DNA from: Aphrophora alni
Lineage: Eukaryota > Arthropoda > Insecta > Hemiptera > Aphrophoridae
NCBI GenBank assembly: GCA_963513935.1
Contig: OY740772.1
Coordinates: forward strand, 13,238,098-13,302,097
Direction: 5' to 3'
DNA: 64,000 bases
Part shown: positions 1 through 11,860 of the stretch, in pieces
How positions within the stretch are numbered: the first letter of the stretch is position 1
How the letters are laid out: every line of letters starts with the position of its first letter
Program-made: the position numbers and the translations under genes
The notes under the pieces: model-generated
What the model saw: the letters and a program-made list of their open reading frames with translations, nothing else
The model's database searches: none
What the model was told of the DNA's origin: nothing

Positions 1-42
1 CAACTCACGAGAGCTCAAAATGGATATATTAGCAAAAAACTG

Positions 43-377
43 CACTTCTATTTCTTGACCTATTATATAACTTTTACTGTACTTCTGTGTATATTAGAAG
101 AAATATTTACTTATTTAGCAGCTAGGAGACAGTTTTGTACATCATATTAGCCTAGTCAAAATCTTTAAAAATTAGACAAAATAAACAAAAAGTACAAAAA
201 CAACAAAAATATCATACACATCCCAAAATCCTTTTGTCATTCAATAGATGTCCGTCACACGAATTAAAAAAATGATTCAAATCGGAATATTGAAAAGTTG
301 TACATTGAACATAACACATGTGCAGTGTAGGACATAACTCTGCATTCAATTCCTCCCCCCAACCTCCAACGATGTAA
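43..377. repeat. Direct duplication, left copy
   Basis: This stretch is almost the same as 2098-2444, differing by scattered substitutions and small indels and ending at a C-run. The two copies are in the same orientation about 2 kb apart and flank the Ig-domain exon and a mariner-type MITE. It contains no convincing coding sequence; open frames here are chance. Either a segmental duplication or two insertions of one repeat could explain it. Confidence 0.85.
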
Positions 378-483
378 AACAAGCAAATCCCCAAATACCA
401 TTAAAAGAAATAATATTCCCATCACTTCAGCGTATGTCATACTTGTCGAGTGGTTATATAATTTATGTTTTATAATTTTTTAG

Positions 484-642
484 GTTCATGAATGGCCGTT
501 GGGCAAAGACAAGGTAAAATCCAAGTTGGAAATTGACCCGGCCACTCAAATGGACGCAGGCCTTTACGAGTGTTGTGCGGACAATATGTACAGCATAGAT
601 AGGAGAAGTTTTAAAACTGATTTCAGTATTATATTTGATTAA
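484..642 (+). CDS. Terminal exon of an immunoglobulin-domain protein
   Basis: A T-rich tract ending in TTTTTTAG precedes an open stretch of 52 codons plus a TAA stop, in phase 0 from the splice site. The protein reads VHEWPLGKDK, then KLEIDPATQMDAGLYECCADN, then DRRSFKTDFSI. The D-A-G-L-Y-E-C segment is the classical F-strand motif around the second conserved cysteine of an I-set Ig fold, and the sequence ends shortly after the G strand, so Ig is the last domain. It resembles small single-Ig secreted or neuronal proteins (oig/ImpL2 type), but the exact orthologue is not certain. Upstream exons must lie left of base 1. It is antisense to the presumed path of PLOD, whose remaining exons are also left of the window. 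The shadow minus-strand frame here is not coding. Confidence 0.75.
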   Translation, partial: VHEWPLGKDKVKSKLEIDPATQMDAGLYECCADNMYSIDRRSFKTDFSIIFD

Positions 643-846
643 ATGCATTGTATATTATTATTAGACAGAGAAGAATGTTAATAGATAAATTATTTAAAGT
701 AATATTTCTAGAGAAGATACTTTAAAAGTTTATTAAAAATAGTAACATAAAAATGTATTACTAATTATAATAATTGAGCTAAATAAAAAATTTAACATTA
801 TAATAATGAATTATGTTAATGTATTAGTGCTAGGTTGTGTATACAG

Positions 847-852
847 AATAAA
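847..852 (+). promoter_or_regulatory. Polyadenylation signal of the Ig-domain gene
   Basis: AATAAA lies about 205 bases after the stop codon at 640-642 and is followed by AT-rich sequence. An earlier AATAAA at about 782 could be an alternative signal. Between the stop and here is ordinary AT-rich 3' UTR. Confidence 0.55.
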
Positions 853-1370
853 CATTTAATGATATAAGTAATATAATTATGTGTTTCACAACGTTCACCA
901 TTTTGTTCAAATTTAGTCTGTAAACTTGGTTTTACAATCATTAGACAGGTTTGTTAAACAAAAAAATGTCAGTTTTTTTATAAAGTTCAAAATAGTGGTA
1001 GATTTTAAAAGTTCAAAAATGTTTTTTTTTAGATAAAGTTCTAGTACAGCCACATTTCGTGCACCTTCAAAATCTCCATCCAATTTAAATACAAACATGT
1101 TTTCTACGTTAAAAAATAATTACTTCAGTTGTTACTAAAATTAAAACCTCAAAATTAAAAGGAATTTTAGTAAAAATTAGTATAACAATTAAATTTTTCG
1201 ATACTTAGAAGATAATTGAAAAAAAAAAGGTTACAACATTTTAAAATGGCAGTCATTTTAATTTCCTATTGATACATAGACTGTTCATTTTAAAACAATA
1301 TCTGCTATTACATTAAAGTTGAATAAAATATATTCATTTATTGGAATGTTTATAGTTATTATGACATATG

Positions 1371-1716
1371 TACAAGGTGCGGCAAAAAAACTATCTATTT
1401 TCTGCGGCGCACCGTTCAGCGACAGGACGTCTGAGGGTGGTGGGGGTAGGCTTGTTGGAAAGCCTACACGACGCCATTGTTAGTAGTGTACGCACAGAAA
1501 GAATGGCACGGAACTGCCGCTGAGTAGCAATGAATGAATCGCCACTTTTAAAATACGCCTCGATAACAAACGCGCGTTGCTCAGGTGACCACTGCTCTAT
1601 GACTACTGACAATGGCATCGTGTAGGCTTTCTAACAAGCCTACCCCCACACCCTCAAACGTCCTGTGCTGAACGGTGCGCCGCAGAAAATAGATCGGTTT
1701 TATTGCCCACCTTGTA
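1371..1716. mobile_element. Mariner-type MITE carrying a transposase N-terminal fragment
   Basis: About 110-base imperfect terminal inverted repeats begin TACAAGGTGCGGCA on the left and end with the near complement on the right, with TA at both edges as expected for Tc1/mariner target duplication. Between them, on the minus strand from 1618 to about 1472, an open frame reads EQWSPEQRAFVIEAYFKSGD and continues to IATQRQFRAI. That is the helix-turn-helix (DUF4817-type) start of mariner-like transposases. The catalytic DDE/D part is absent, so this is an internally deleted non-autonomous derivative. Confidence 0.8.
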
Positions 1717-2097
1717 TTTAAAATAAAAAATTAGAATATTGCTTTTAACACTGATACTATTTTTAAAGTAAATGTTCAAAATGACCACCACGTAAAGCTA
1801 GCCTACTAACTGATAAGTACTAAATCATTCTAAAATTTCAATAATAAAAATTCAAACTTGGGTTCTGTTTTAAAATTAACACTCTGTATTAACAAAATGT
1901 GGTATTGGTATTTACATACAAATGACAGCGAATGTTCCATTAAACTGGAATAGTAATATTAACCACCCATCATTATCACAAAGATTATACGATAGCTGTT
2001 CGGAAAGTAGCGTTCTTTCTCATTTGGTGAGCGACATGGTAAGGAAAACATTGTTGGAAATCATTGATATGTGACACATGATTCATTATTTTGAGAG

Positions 2098-2444
2098 CTA
2101 CACTTCTATTTTTTGACCCATTATATAACATTTACTGTACTTCTGTCTATATTAGAAGAAATATTTACTTACTTAGCAGCTAGGAGACAGTTTTGTACAT
2201 CATTATTAGCCTTGTCAAAATCTTTAAAAATTAGACAAAATAAACAAAAAGTACAAAAACAACAAAAATATCATACACATCCCAAAATCCTTTTGTCATT
2301 CAATAGATGTCCGTCACACGAATTAAAAAAATGATTCAAATCGGAATATTGAAAAGTTGTACATTGAACATAACACGTGTGCAGTGTAGGACATAACTCT
2401 GCATTCAATTCCTTCCACCCCCCCCCCCCAACCTCCAATGATGT
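2098..2444. repeat. Direct duplication, right copy
   Basis: Second copy of the 43-377 sequence. The 9-C run near 2420 is longer than the C-run of the left copy, and the flanking sequences diverge immediately on both sides. Confidence 0.85.
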
Positions 2445-2559
2445 TTTTCTGTAGATATCTTGCATATTTTTTCATAAAGTGATTGCTAAAAAGTTATAAA
2501 TTTTTGTACATAGAGGATGTCTAAATTACTTTCTAAACAAAACAAAGAATAGGGTTGGT

Positions 2560-3300
2560 GTTAAACTCTTTTAGGATTCCAATATAAAAGATGACTTTTT
2601 TCCAATCATATTGTAACAAATGATAAAATTTGGGTCTTTTACATAAATGTACATAAAAAAAATCAATGGAATAGGACCAGTAACAAAGCTGAAAATAATT
2701 TTGAAATCGGTGTAATTAATAATTCCTGAGTTATAACCATTTTTTGCTGCTGAAAAGTAGAAAATCCACATTTTTTGACATACTTTTTTTAAATTTTCAC
2801 CAACAACAAAGATGGTATATGATGTTAACATTGAACATTAATTGAAACTGAAATCGTTTTTGAAATCTGTGCAATAATTTCCCCAAGTTTTAGCATTTTG
2901 TCTGATGAAAAGTAGAAAATTCAGATTATTTGGCATATTTTCTTACAATTTTCAGCAACAATGGATGTTTTTTCTGTGACAAAGATGGTATATGATGTGA
3001 ATACTAAATGGAACTGAAAAAGTTTTTGAAATTGGTGCAATAGTTTCTTACATTTTAATCATTTTGTCTGATGAAAATAGGAAATCCAGAATTTTCTAAA
3101 TACAGTATTTATAATATGTCTTAAAATGTCAAGCAACACCTTATGTATTATCATAAGTGACAAAAGTGGTATATGCATGCGCAAATTGGAACTGAACATT
3201 TTGTTTAGACCGGTGCAGTAGTTCCTAAGTTTTTTTTCTTTCTAGCGAATAAGAGGAAATCTATATTTTTGACATTTCAGCGATAACATACATTTTATCA
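2560..3300. repeat. Diverged tandem array, about 175-base period
   Basis: About four units follow one another. Each carries a version of GACAAAGATGGTATATGAT, then AACTGAAA..TTTTTGAAAT, then GGTGCAATAATTTCC, then CATTTTGTCTGATGAAAA. The GGTATATGAT marker recurs near 2812, 2987 and 3169. Units differ by many substitutions, so this is an old array, and no reading frame persists. From 3300 to 3723 I see only AT-rich sequence. Confidence 0.6.
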
Positions 3301-3723
3301 CTAAGAAAGTTGGAACAATATTACAATGTTATTTAGAATTATTATAATTGCTTGAAGTTTCAAAATTATAGGTGGTTTTATTTTGGAAGATATATTTTAA
3401 ATTGAGGGACATGACTAGCATCAAACACCCTAAAGGTGGCTGACTTGATCTGGACATACTTCTCACATGGACACTTGGCATGTTTGTGTGAGAGTTTAAT
3501 AGAAATCTCTACTAGCTGTAGCATAATGGTAAAACTAAAAATATTGGTTATGAAGAGGTTTCTAAATAAAAAGATATTATATTACGTGTTCCCATCTTCT
3601 CTGCTCTACTATTGTAATAAGTAAAACAAAACGTTTAAATCTACTTTAACAATGTAGCTATAAAATCTAAATTAAACAGATTCTAAATAAATAAATATTG
3701 TGCTTGTCTTTTAATATGGTATA

Positions 3724-3948
3724 ATTGATAGAATAAAACTTGAATACACATAGTACGTTTATTTATTCAAACATGTTTCAATGACAAAGTCGCCATCTTA
3801 AGCGATCCACAAGCTACAATAACTAACTAACAGTTAGTTATCATAGCTCATGCATCACTGAAGATGGTGACTTTGTCGTTGAAACGCATTTGAAAAAAAT
3901 AAATGTACTATTTGTGAGAATTTTTGTTTACGTTTTATTCTATCAAAT
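3724..3948. mobile_element. Palindromic MITE
   Basis: The ends are near-perfect complements (TTGATAGAATAAAAC at left, GTTTTATTCTATCAAA at right). The inner arms also pair (GACAAAGTCGCCATCTT against AAGATGGTGACTTTGTC). The whole 225 bases would fold as one hairpin with a loop near 3830. There is no coding content. Confidence 0.75.
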
Positions 3949-5049
3949 AGATTTTACAATATGATATCCTGAGCTTTACATACTAAATAAATACAAATTG
4001 TATGGTCCATATAGGGGAAGCCGAAAGCAAATTTAGAATATGCACACAAAGCCCTAATTCAAAACGGGCAAACGAGTATAAAATATTTTAGAGAGAGTAC
4101 TCTAGCTTCTAGAGTACATGTGACGGATAAGATTCACTTTATACATTTGTTCAAGACCAAGTGATCAATTCACAATGGACTCCTTGCAATGGACCTTATA
4201 CTATCTTACGCACTTCAGTGCTTCGAAGTTTCTGTATTATAATTTGAAAGAGTAATGTCCTCCTATTAATTGTTTATATCTATGACTTTATTTCATTACT
4301 TTTTATACTTATACATTTATTTAGCATCTTCTACTCAAGAGCCTTAATTTCTAATCCTTTAAACCCACACTTCCGATAACATAATGTTACCCCCCCCCCC
4401 ATTAAACTCTATACATACACGGAACTCGTTAGGAAGCAAATTTTTATTACTTTTTAAACTCTGATATAAAATCGAATTTATATAAACACGAGGAAATATT
4501 ATGTACCCTAATTAAGTTAAAAAATATGTATATTACATTTCTTCCCTATAGCTATAAAATTACATAATTATAAGTGCTAGAGATGTATGATCCATACTAA
4601 ATAAAAGTATGCCTACAAATTAATTTATGGTATTAATTTAGCTACAACAGCTCCAAAATCAACAACAAGTGTTTCTAAATACAATTAAGTAATTCAAAGA
4701 ACATAATTAATTAGATACAAAAATAAACAAACAAAAGTATGCAAAGACTAGACATTGTAGTTATTACCAAAAATCCAATAGTTTGAAGATCTGGAGCAAA
4801 TACCAAAATTATGTATTCTGATATATTCACTATAATTTTTAGTGAATACAATAACAAAAATACTGTTTGTTATGATAATCAAAAAAGAATAATTGTTATA
4901 TGTACCAATACAGAAGACATAACCATGTCATTTCTATAAATTTTAAATTTGCTACATATTTTAGCATCAAATTGTTACTGTTAAAACACTGAAATGAGTA
5001 GCATTAAACAAACAACAATTTTATAAAATTAGTAAGTAGTAAGACTAAC
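3949..5049. other. PLOD intron sequence, nothing recognised
   Basis: AT-rich DNA with a short C-run near 4390. I looked on the minus strand for the next PLOD exon and found none, so the following exons are beyond the left edge. Confidence 0.5.
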
Positions 5050-5175
5050 CTGCGATCATTGTTGACAATATCCATGTAGTCAAAAGCACGCTCATAAAAT
5101 CCATCTTTGCTGAGGGCACCCCAGAAATTAGACCATGCTTTGTACGGACGAACCAACATAGGTGCAACAATGGTT
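5050..5175 (-). CDS. PLOD: PLOD exon (accessory domain, last exon in window)
   Basis: Read on the minus strand this 126-base exon follows a TTTCAG acceptor and ends at a GTTAGT donor. It encodes RTIVAPMLVRP, then WSNFWGALSKDGFYERAFDY, then MDIVNN. This matches the conserved PLOD segment in which 'WSNFWGALS.DG.Y.RS.DY.DIV' closes the accessory glycosyltransferase-like domain and leads to the dioxygenase domain. It enters with one base and leaves with two bases of split codons, in phase with the exon at 5742. The Fe(II)-binding HxD...H exons are not in the window. Confidence 0.93.
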
Positions 5176-5741
5176 CTGAAATGTTATAAATATACCTATT
5201 ACCTGAACAACAATTTAAAAATATTACATTTGAAATACAAAAAAAGAAATAAAAAATTTCCCAGACACACTAAACAAGCTCCTATGCCTCAGGGAACCTT
5301 CAAACCCATACTACCCGTATTATATAGATTTTTAGACACATTATGTAAATTTCTCTAAACTATGTATATGTGGGAAGTAAACAGAAATGGTAAAGCTATT
5401 AATTATTAGGAAACAATGATTCCCTCCCTCCCAATTTATTTGCTATTCTCTTATCGCTTAAGAATTATAGCAGGTTTTATGCTGAGGTCTAAAATAGTTA
5501 AGTAAAATTTTAGCAAGATAAAGGCTGTGCTGAAAATGAAAGAACAGGGTAGGCCTACATATATCATGGCCTATAATGTTACTTGAAGTGACATTTGAAA
5601 GTGATCAAAATATACCTTATTTTTTGTAACTTTGTAACTTGTATATTAGTTCAGGGTATCAGATACAAATGCATACTTGATACATAGTAACATGTAGATA
5701 CTTGATAACATATCTCACCTAATTACAAAGAAGTAACTTAC
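5176..5741. other. PLOD intron, nothing recognised
   Basis: AT-rich intron without a repeat family that I can identify. Confidence 0.5.
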
Positions 5742-5843
5742 CTGTTAAGTTTGATAAGAGTTTTCAGTGTTTGAGCATTGTCTATATGTGACACACCATC
5801 AACATTAAAGAAATAATCACAATCCTTGGACAGACAATAGTTT
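5742..5843 (-). CDS. PLOD: PLOD exon (accessory domain)
   Basis: This 102-base exon lies between a GATTTCAG acceptor and a GTAAGT donor. It encodes NYCLSKDCDYFFNVDGVSHI, then DNAQTLKTLIKLN. The family reads '.L.C..D..C.YYFS.DAD..LT...TL..LI..N'. Here the D-A-D of vertebrate enzymes is replaced by D-G-V. That suits the accessory domain, which has a Rossmann glycosyltransferase fold but is not thought to catalyse transfer. Confidence 0.92.
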
Positions 5844-6899
5844 CTGAAATCAAACAATTCAAAATTATAACAGTGACTGCTACTAACCTAAAAGTATTAA
5901 CTTAGGAAATTTATTAAATTTATATAATGTTCAAAAGAAAATACTTAGTGTCACACTTCTTACATTGAAAGAATGTATTGTAATAATGAGTGGATAGGAT
6001 TTTGGATGTGATAAACATAGACTGAACATTGATGTTACGTGAACCCTTTCTAGTTATCGGGTTCAATGGATCTAAATAATCGATGGTTCAGTTTTCACAT
6101 ATATTTGACCACTATATAAATTTTCATATAATTTATAATTCATAATTGCTAACAACATGTGCAAAAAAAACTCCCTGCTCAGGCCAAATTACTCTATTTA
6201 ATAGACTTTTAAAAGTATTGAAAAGATATAGTCAGTTAAAAAAAGAGATTATTTCTATAATATAAATCTGCTAATCTATAGTACAGTTATTACACTATAA
6301 AATAAAATAATTCTCTTATTTAACCAAAAGTAGAATGCATTAAAGAAACAAATTACATCCCTTACTTCTAAATATTCTTTATATTTTCTATAGGACTCAA
6401 CCTATCCTTAGTGAATTTTAAAAATAAATTTGGCTTCTCACAATTCTGAATTTGTTTGGGTAAAATCGTTTAAATAAGTTATACTTTCTATATGGAGATA
6501 ACATTTTAAATACTGTTAATTTTGTTTTCATCAAATAAAAACAGAAAACAAAATTTCTTTCTTAGGAACATTTTTTAGAATTATTTATTTGCACATTTGC
6601 ATTAAAACTTTTTAAACATAAAGTTGTCTTAAAGGTAATATTCCCAATGTTCTAAACAAAGGAAGAGAAGATGTTATCTTTGATTTATGTAAACTAAAAC
6701 GTATAATATGTTTTTGAATAAGAATAATTTTTGCTGAGCTGTTGCTCTCTATGTACCTCCCCAAAAAGTTACACTGTACTGAAAGTGCGACTGGACAAGA
6801 GAAAAATAAAATTTTTAATATTCATCCCTCGAAATGTAACATATTTTGACACAGATCAAAGATAACATATAATTAATCAAAATTCTTGTTTTTCCCGTG
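5844..6899. other. PLOD intron, nothing recognised
   Basis: AT-rich; no protein homology, hairpin or dispersed family seen. Confidence 0.4.
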
Positions 6900-7160
6900 A
6901 TTATAGGCATGGATATCTCTTGGTCTTTATCGTCTTTAAAAAAAAAAAAAAAAAAAGGATATAAAAGACTCCTACCGCCCTCAAAAACTATAACATCAGG
7001 ATCAAAAATAAACAAGAGTTGCTCAAAAGAGACCTGGTAGAAGAGGTGAAAGGGAGAGATCTAACCCAAGACTACATTAAAGTAAATGTGTACATCCAGC
7101 TAGGTTCCTTTGGGATTGTCAAGTCCATATTCACTATAAGAGTTGAACAACATTCTATAA
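6900..7160 (+). repeat. SINE-like family B copy
   Basis: Shares the block order of the other B copies: a 'cctcttggtc' segment, an A-run, 'gaacaagagttg', 'agagacctg', 'gatctaacccaagactac', 'atccagctagg', 'gggattg.caagtcc' and 'actcactataag'. It stops only about 20 bases before the donor side of the next PLOD exon. An 18-base A-run lies inside. Confidence 0.65.
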
Positions 7161-7181
7161 CCTATGCTGAACATTTCTTAC

Positions 7182-7309
7182 ATAGCTGTATTTCTTGCAA
7201 AAGCTTCTTTAATTTCATCATCTGGCTTGATTTCTTTAATTCCTCCATATTCAGATTTTGAACGAATCTTGGCTGTGAATTCATTAACATGTGGTACATG
7301 ATATTTCAC
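7182..7309 (-). CDS. PLOD: PLOD exon (accessory domain start)
   Basis: A 128-base exon between a TGTTTTAG acceptor and a GTAAGA donor. It encodes VKYHVPHVNEFTAKIRSKSE, then YGGIKEIKPDDEIKEAFARN. In the family this is the helical link 'H...H...F......Y..vk...p...i...AR..A' between the first strand of the accessory domain and its 'C.YYFS' core. It enters in phase 0 and leaves two bases of an ATA codon completed by the exon at 5742. This is the exon after the 12.4 kb intron that hosts the nested peptide gene. Confidence 0.9.
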
Positions 7310-7364
7310 CTAAAACACATAATGAAATTAAAAATTATTACATGTAATATAAATAAGAATTATG

Positions 7365-7365
<1 letters not shown>

Positions 7366-7404
<39 letters not shown>
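7366..7404. repeat. (AAT)n microsatellite
   Basis: About 12 uninterrupted TAA units, then a short TA run, just upstream of a PLOD acceptor on the minus strand. Confidence 0.95.
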
Positions 7405-7717
7405 TATATATAAAGCACATTTCTAAAACACAGAAAGAACCCGTGTTAAATAATTTTTTTATAGGATCTGATTGATTGAAGATATACGTCATGAAGTGTA
7501 AGGTTAGGTTTGTTAAAAGTTGGCACTAAGATCACACCTATATATTAATTAAACTTAAGGTTAAACGTATGGATGTTAAGTGGCAATTAAAATTGAATTA
7601 AACCTGCGGATTGGAATTAAAAGTATCATATGAAAAGTTCTTATATAACATTCATGTTTTTGTTGATAACAGAATAAATGGATGTGGCTCTGACTATGAA
7701 GTACATTATTTGCATTA

Positions 7718-8080
7718 CAGTAGAACCTCTGTTAACCAGCCTCGGATTAACTGGTCCTCAGATTAACCGGCCTATATATAAACAACGGAAGCGTGTGTTG
7801 GTTTCGTTTGAGACGCGGTTAAATGTGTCAAAAGACTTGACAGAGGGGAATCTGTAAACGAGCTTTGTAGTGTTTAATTTTTTCACGTTTGATGTATAAT
7901 ATACATAACAAAATATATAAGATACATTTATGTACAATAAAATGAGTTGCAATAACATCTTAATTGCATAATTCTTAGCGCTACCTGATTAAATAAGCTT
8001 TCTTTCAATGAAAACCGATTTTACAGGGGAACCGGCCCGGGTGTCAGTCCCGACTAGACTGGTTAAGAGGGGTTCTACTG
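7718..8080. mobile_element. Pogo/Tigger-type MITE, copy 1
   Basis: Starts CAGTAGAACCTCTGTTAACC and ends with the near complement GGTTAAGAGGGGTTCTACTG, flanked on both sides by TA. The CAGTAGAACCCCTCT terminal motif is typical of insect and vertebrate pogo/Tigger non-autonomous elements. No transposase sequence is seen. Confidence 0.85.
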
Positions 8081-10479
8081 TATTTAGTGTTTTAAGTTCA
8101 AGACACCATATTATAGAAAACTTTACTTGATACCCAGGTAGGTACTTTCATTAAAACATATCTTTCAACAATTTATGTAAAGTGTTAACCTTCCATTAAA
8201 TGAAATTAATTTACTGTTCACCTTACTATAAAGAAATCAAAATCATGAATGTTTATCATTTTCCTTTATTATTATTATTTTGTGTGTCAAGTTTTATACC
8301 TGATTTGTAAATATTTATTTTCCTCTTAAAATATGTTTCTAAAACAGAGCAATAAGCTTGGTAAAAGTGCAGCTAACAAACCAAAACATGTTTTCACCTC
8401 ACTAATCCAATAGACTCAGCACCTTAGTGTATTTAGAGATACTGAGCTCAGGCTACATCTCACGTATTAAAATCACCTATTGTGAAGTGATTTTAATAAC
8501 TCTATCAATTCTAAATAATGTTTTAATTATGTATAAACTTTGTATTGATAAAAACTTGTCCTAATCACTGCATTAAAATTGTTAACACTTCAGAAATACT
8601 GTACTAATTTCATATTCAACATATATGTTTAATGATTCATGCTCCAGTAACATATAGACACAAATAAAGATCGAGTTTGAAACGTGGAGGCAGCGAATGT
8701 GATTCTAATTTGTATTAATAAATCCACTTTATCTGATTTTGTAAATTCCAAATAATTACTTTTATTTTAAATAATTAAGGTTGAGAAAAGTATGACAATT
8801 TTGGTTTGAGATAAACAATTATAGTCTATAATTTTCTTTAACCTTGAACAGCTGTTTTTTATATTATATTTATTTGTTATTATACCCATTTATGAAATAA
8901 AACAAAATGTCAGATAACAACGAATTTGCTTCTAGCATATGCTTCCAATTCCAGTAGCAATAGAGTTATCTGGTGATATATTTACAAATTAGAAAATGTT
9001 CAGTTTTCAAACTTTGCAGTTGCTACAAGCTTATATAAGAAGCCTTAGCCTGTTAGATGTGCTACTTTATTGTCTGTTACTGTGAAAGATTGTTTGAAAA
9101 AACCTTTTCCAATTGGCTTTTAAAATCATATACAAACTCTGTCACTGGCAAAATATATGTTGTTACTGAACATCATAAGTAAAAATCAAACTATTTAGAT
9201 AAATCAGTATTTCTAATTTTTAGTAAAAAAAACAACATAACTTGGGGAACTATTGCGCTAATTACAAACAAATTTTCCTCACTGATCAAATATATGTAAA
9301 ACATTTTAAGAAAGTTTCCTTCACCTAAGGATATTAACAACATGGACAAACAGACAATCTATACCCGATAAGGTTTGCGATGTTCACAGATAAATTTGGA
9401 AAGAATTAATTAAGTGCTCCTTAGTAGCACAAGTTATCTTAGATATATACTCTAAAGATCCTTTGGTTAGTTGACAACACTTGGTGTTCCATAGATAGAC
9501 TTCAACTACAGTGTGTGTCGGGGTGTCATTTTGTGGAATAATGTGAAACACAAAGAAAGCTACAAGCCAAAATACCTAGAAAGAATAAGTCACTAGAGGT
9601 ATAACTTTTTATCAGTAATTAAACAGGCATTTCATTGCCAGTGGAAGAAGAGTTGACAACTGTAGTATCCAATAAACTAAGAGAAGTAATCAATTTGTGC
9701 CTGACGTCAATAGAAAGTCTTCTCATGAATCATTTCATGATTACTCATTATTTCTGATGGAATACAGGAAACTTTCCACAATGCCCAGTCTCACAAGCCA
9801 TTTTTATGGTTAAGAATATCCTAATTGACTGTCTTGTTCTTAGAGGTGTATGTAGGACTTTTGTTGTTCCCAATTCACTTCAGGTGATGTTGGAGGACAT
9901 TGCAGAGATCGTTGTTAGAGTATTAGATCATTTAAAACTTTTGGACATAAAGAATTTGTTTTATTGATAATTGCAGAGGCCCCTTTACAGCTCTGTAATT
10001 TTATCAAAGTTATCTAGTTTTACTGTTGGTATTTTTGTTTCAATTTTATACTATTGTTTTTTAATTTTTAGTTTTAGTGTTAAGGCTATGATGAGTCTGT
10101 TGGTTTTTCATCATTATTCACACCCATCCCCAAAATATTATTCAGTATATAGATAGAAAGGATTTATGGTGGTTTATATGTTCGGCTTTTATCTGCTGCA
10201 TAATAAATAACAAAGTGACTCATTATGAATTCTTGATAATTAATTTCACTAATTCTTTAATCTATTTTTTATGGTGTTCTTGTAATTTAAATGACAAATT
10301 CCTATTTAATGTTCTTAATCTAAATTCCTATTTAGGCCATCTATTTTATATGTATACTATTATTTTCTATTTACTGCTAACTCACATATTACAATCATCC
10401 ATTTGTTCCTTTAATCCTCTTTTGAAAAGAACTGCTGATTGTCATAAACAAAAATAGCTTACTCAAATAAAATTAATGG
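8081..10479. other. Long intron stretch, nothing recognised
   Basis: AT-rich DNA within the large PLOD intron. Only chance open frames occur; no exon with plausible splice sites, no clear repeat family and no hairpin was found. Confidence 0.4.
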
Positions 10480-10657
10480 TGCTAAAACATTGGTAACTTT
10501 TCTCACTCCCCACCCCCAAAACCAAAACTAATTGTCACCAAAAACGTCAGTTTGATAGTTGTCGATAAGAAAATGAAAATGAACAATGTACGTAGTCATT
10601 GAAAATATATATATATTATATATATATAAGGTCCAAACTTGCTTTGTTGCTTTAAAC

Positions 10658-10689
<32 letters not shown>

Positions 10690-11222
10690 CATGTTCTCAT
10701 TTGATTAGTTCATCTTTTATTGAAGGCCATCAAGGTTCATTTTTGGTTTTGCCAATTATTCCTGAAAAATAATATTTTCTTACTTGCGATTTTGTTCAAT
10801 ATATATTCACATTTCACTAAAATTTCAATGAAATCAGAATAGTCAATTTCCAGAAATTATATATTTTATAACAACAAGCCCATGGCCAATTTTTGTTTTT
10901 TACCGAAAACTCATGGACCGACATTTTTTTATTTTATTTTTTAAGAGAATGCGACCTATACGTTTTTTAGGGTTCTTAGAGACTACACTTAAGCAAAATG
11001 TGATCAAAATTGTTTTAAAAAAATCTAATTTTGTCTTTTTTCTTATACCAGCTAACCCCAAATTTTGAGTTATCAAAAAAATGAAAATAAAACGTCCCAA
11101 GATATGACCACATACGCCAAATAGACAAACAAATACCACTTTTTTGAACTCGGGGTATCTCAAACAGATATTTTCACAAAACTTTTGACACTGATTTTGA
11201 GACCCATCACAAAACTTCCTCT
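10480..11222 (+). repeat. Family A dispersed repeat, long copy
   Basis: Runs from 'cattggtaacttttctcac' through 'aaactaattgtcacc', 'gccaattattcctga', 'cattcactaaaatttcaatg', 'accgaaaactcatggaccg' and 'cagctaaccccaaattttgag' to 'gacccatcacaaaactt'. This is the best single-orientation statement of the family. A 27-base A-run at 10663-10689 interrupts it. No coding capacity was recognised; the 87-codon minus frame here is noise. Confidence 0.75.
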
Positions 11223-11653
11223 ATACCACAAAAATATGTATGAATATAAAATAAACAACTTCTGTTTAAAAATATTTTTATTTAGTTCCTATTTACTGTA
11301 TATACTATGGGTTATTGAAAATTTAGATTATATACTTCAAATGCCTACAAAAAAGGTAAAGCCTTCTAAAGCTTGTTGTTAGAGTACTGGTTTACAAGAT
11401 AACTACGTGTAACAGTTTATCTGGTCCACTTAGAATATTAGGCAAATACCTTTATATATTCATCTCGCTTACTCTTTTTTTAAATATTACTTTTTTAATT
11501 CCATTTCTAGATTAACTTTTTTTATATATAACCTGATGAAGCATATCAATTAATCAATTTTCTTTATTGTCTTTAAAGAAACAGGACTTAGTTCATAAAT
11601 ATCATTAAGTACATTTTGTTAGAAAGTCATAGGATGAAATTAAATTCCAATAA

Positions 11654-11860
11654 ATGGTGTAAAAACATTGCACAAACTCGCCCATCCCCAAATGCAAATA
11701 AAAAACTGACTAAAACTAATTGTCAGCAAAAATTTCAATTTGATGGTTGTCAAATCAACCATGGACACAGTTTTCGAAAAAATATTTAAATAAGGGAGTA
11801 AACTTACTACGCATGTGCAAATCATAAATAGTTTTTAATTAAAATTGATATTTTAATGAT
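11654..11860 (+). repeat. Family A, 5' end fragment
   Basis: Carries the terminal segment 'gtaaaaacattgcacaaac', then 'aaactaattgtcagc', 'tttaaataagg', 'taaacttac' and 'ttaattaaaattgat', and stops there. Confidence 0.65.
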
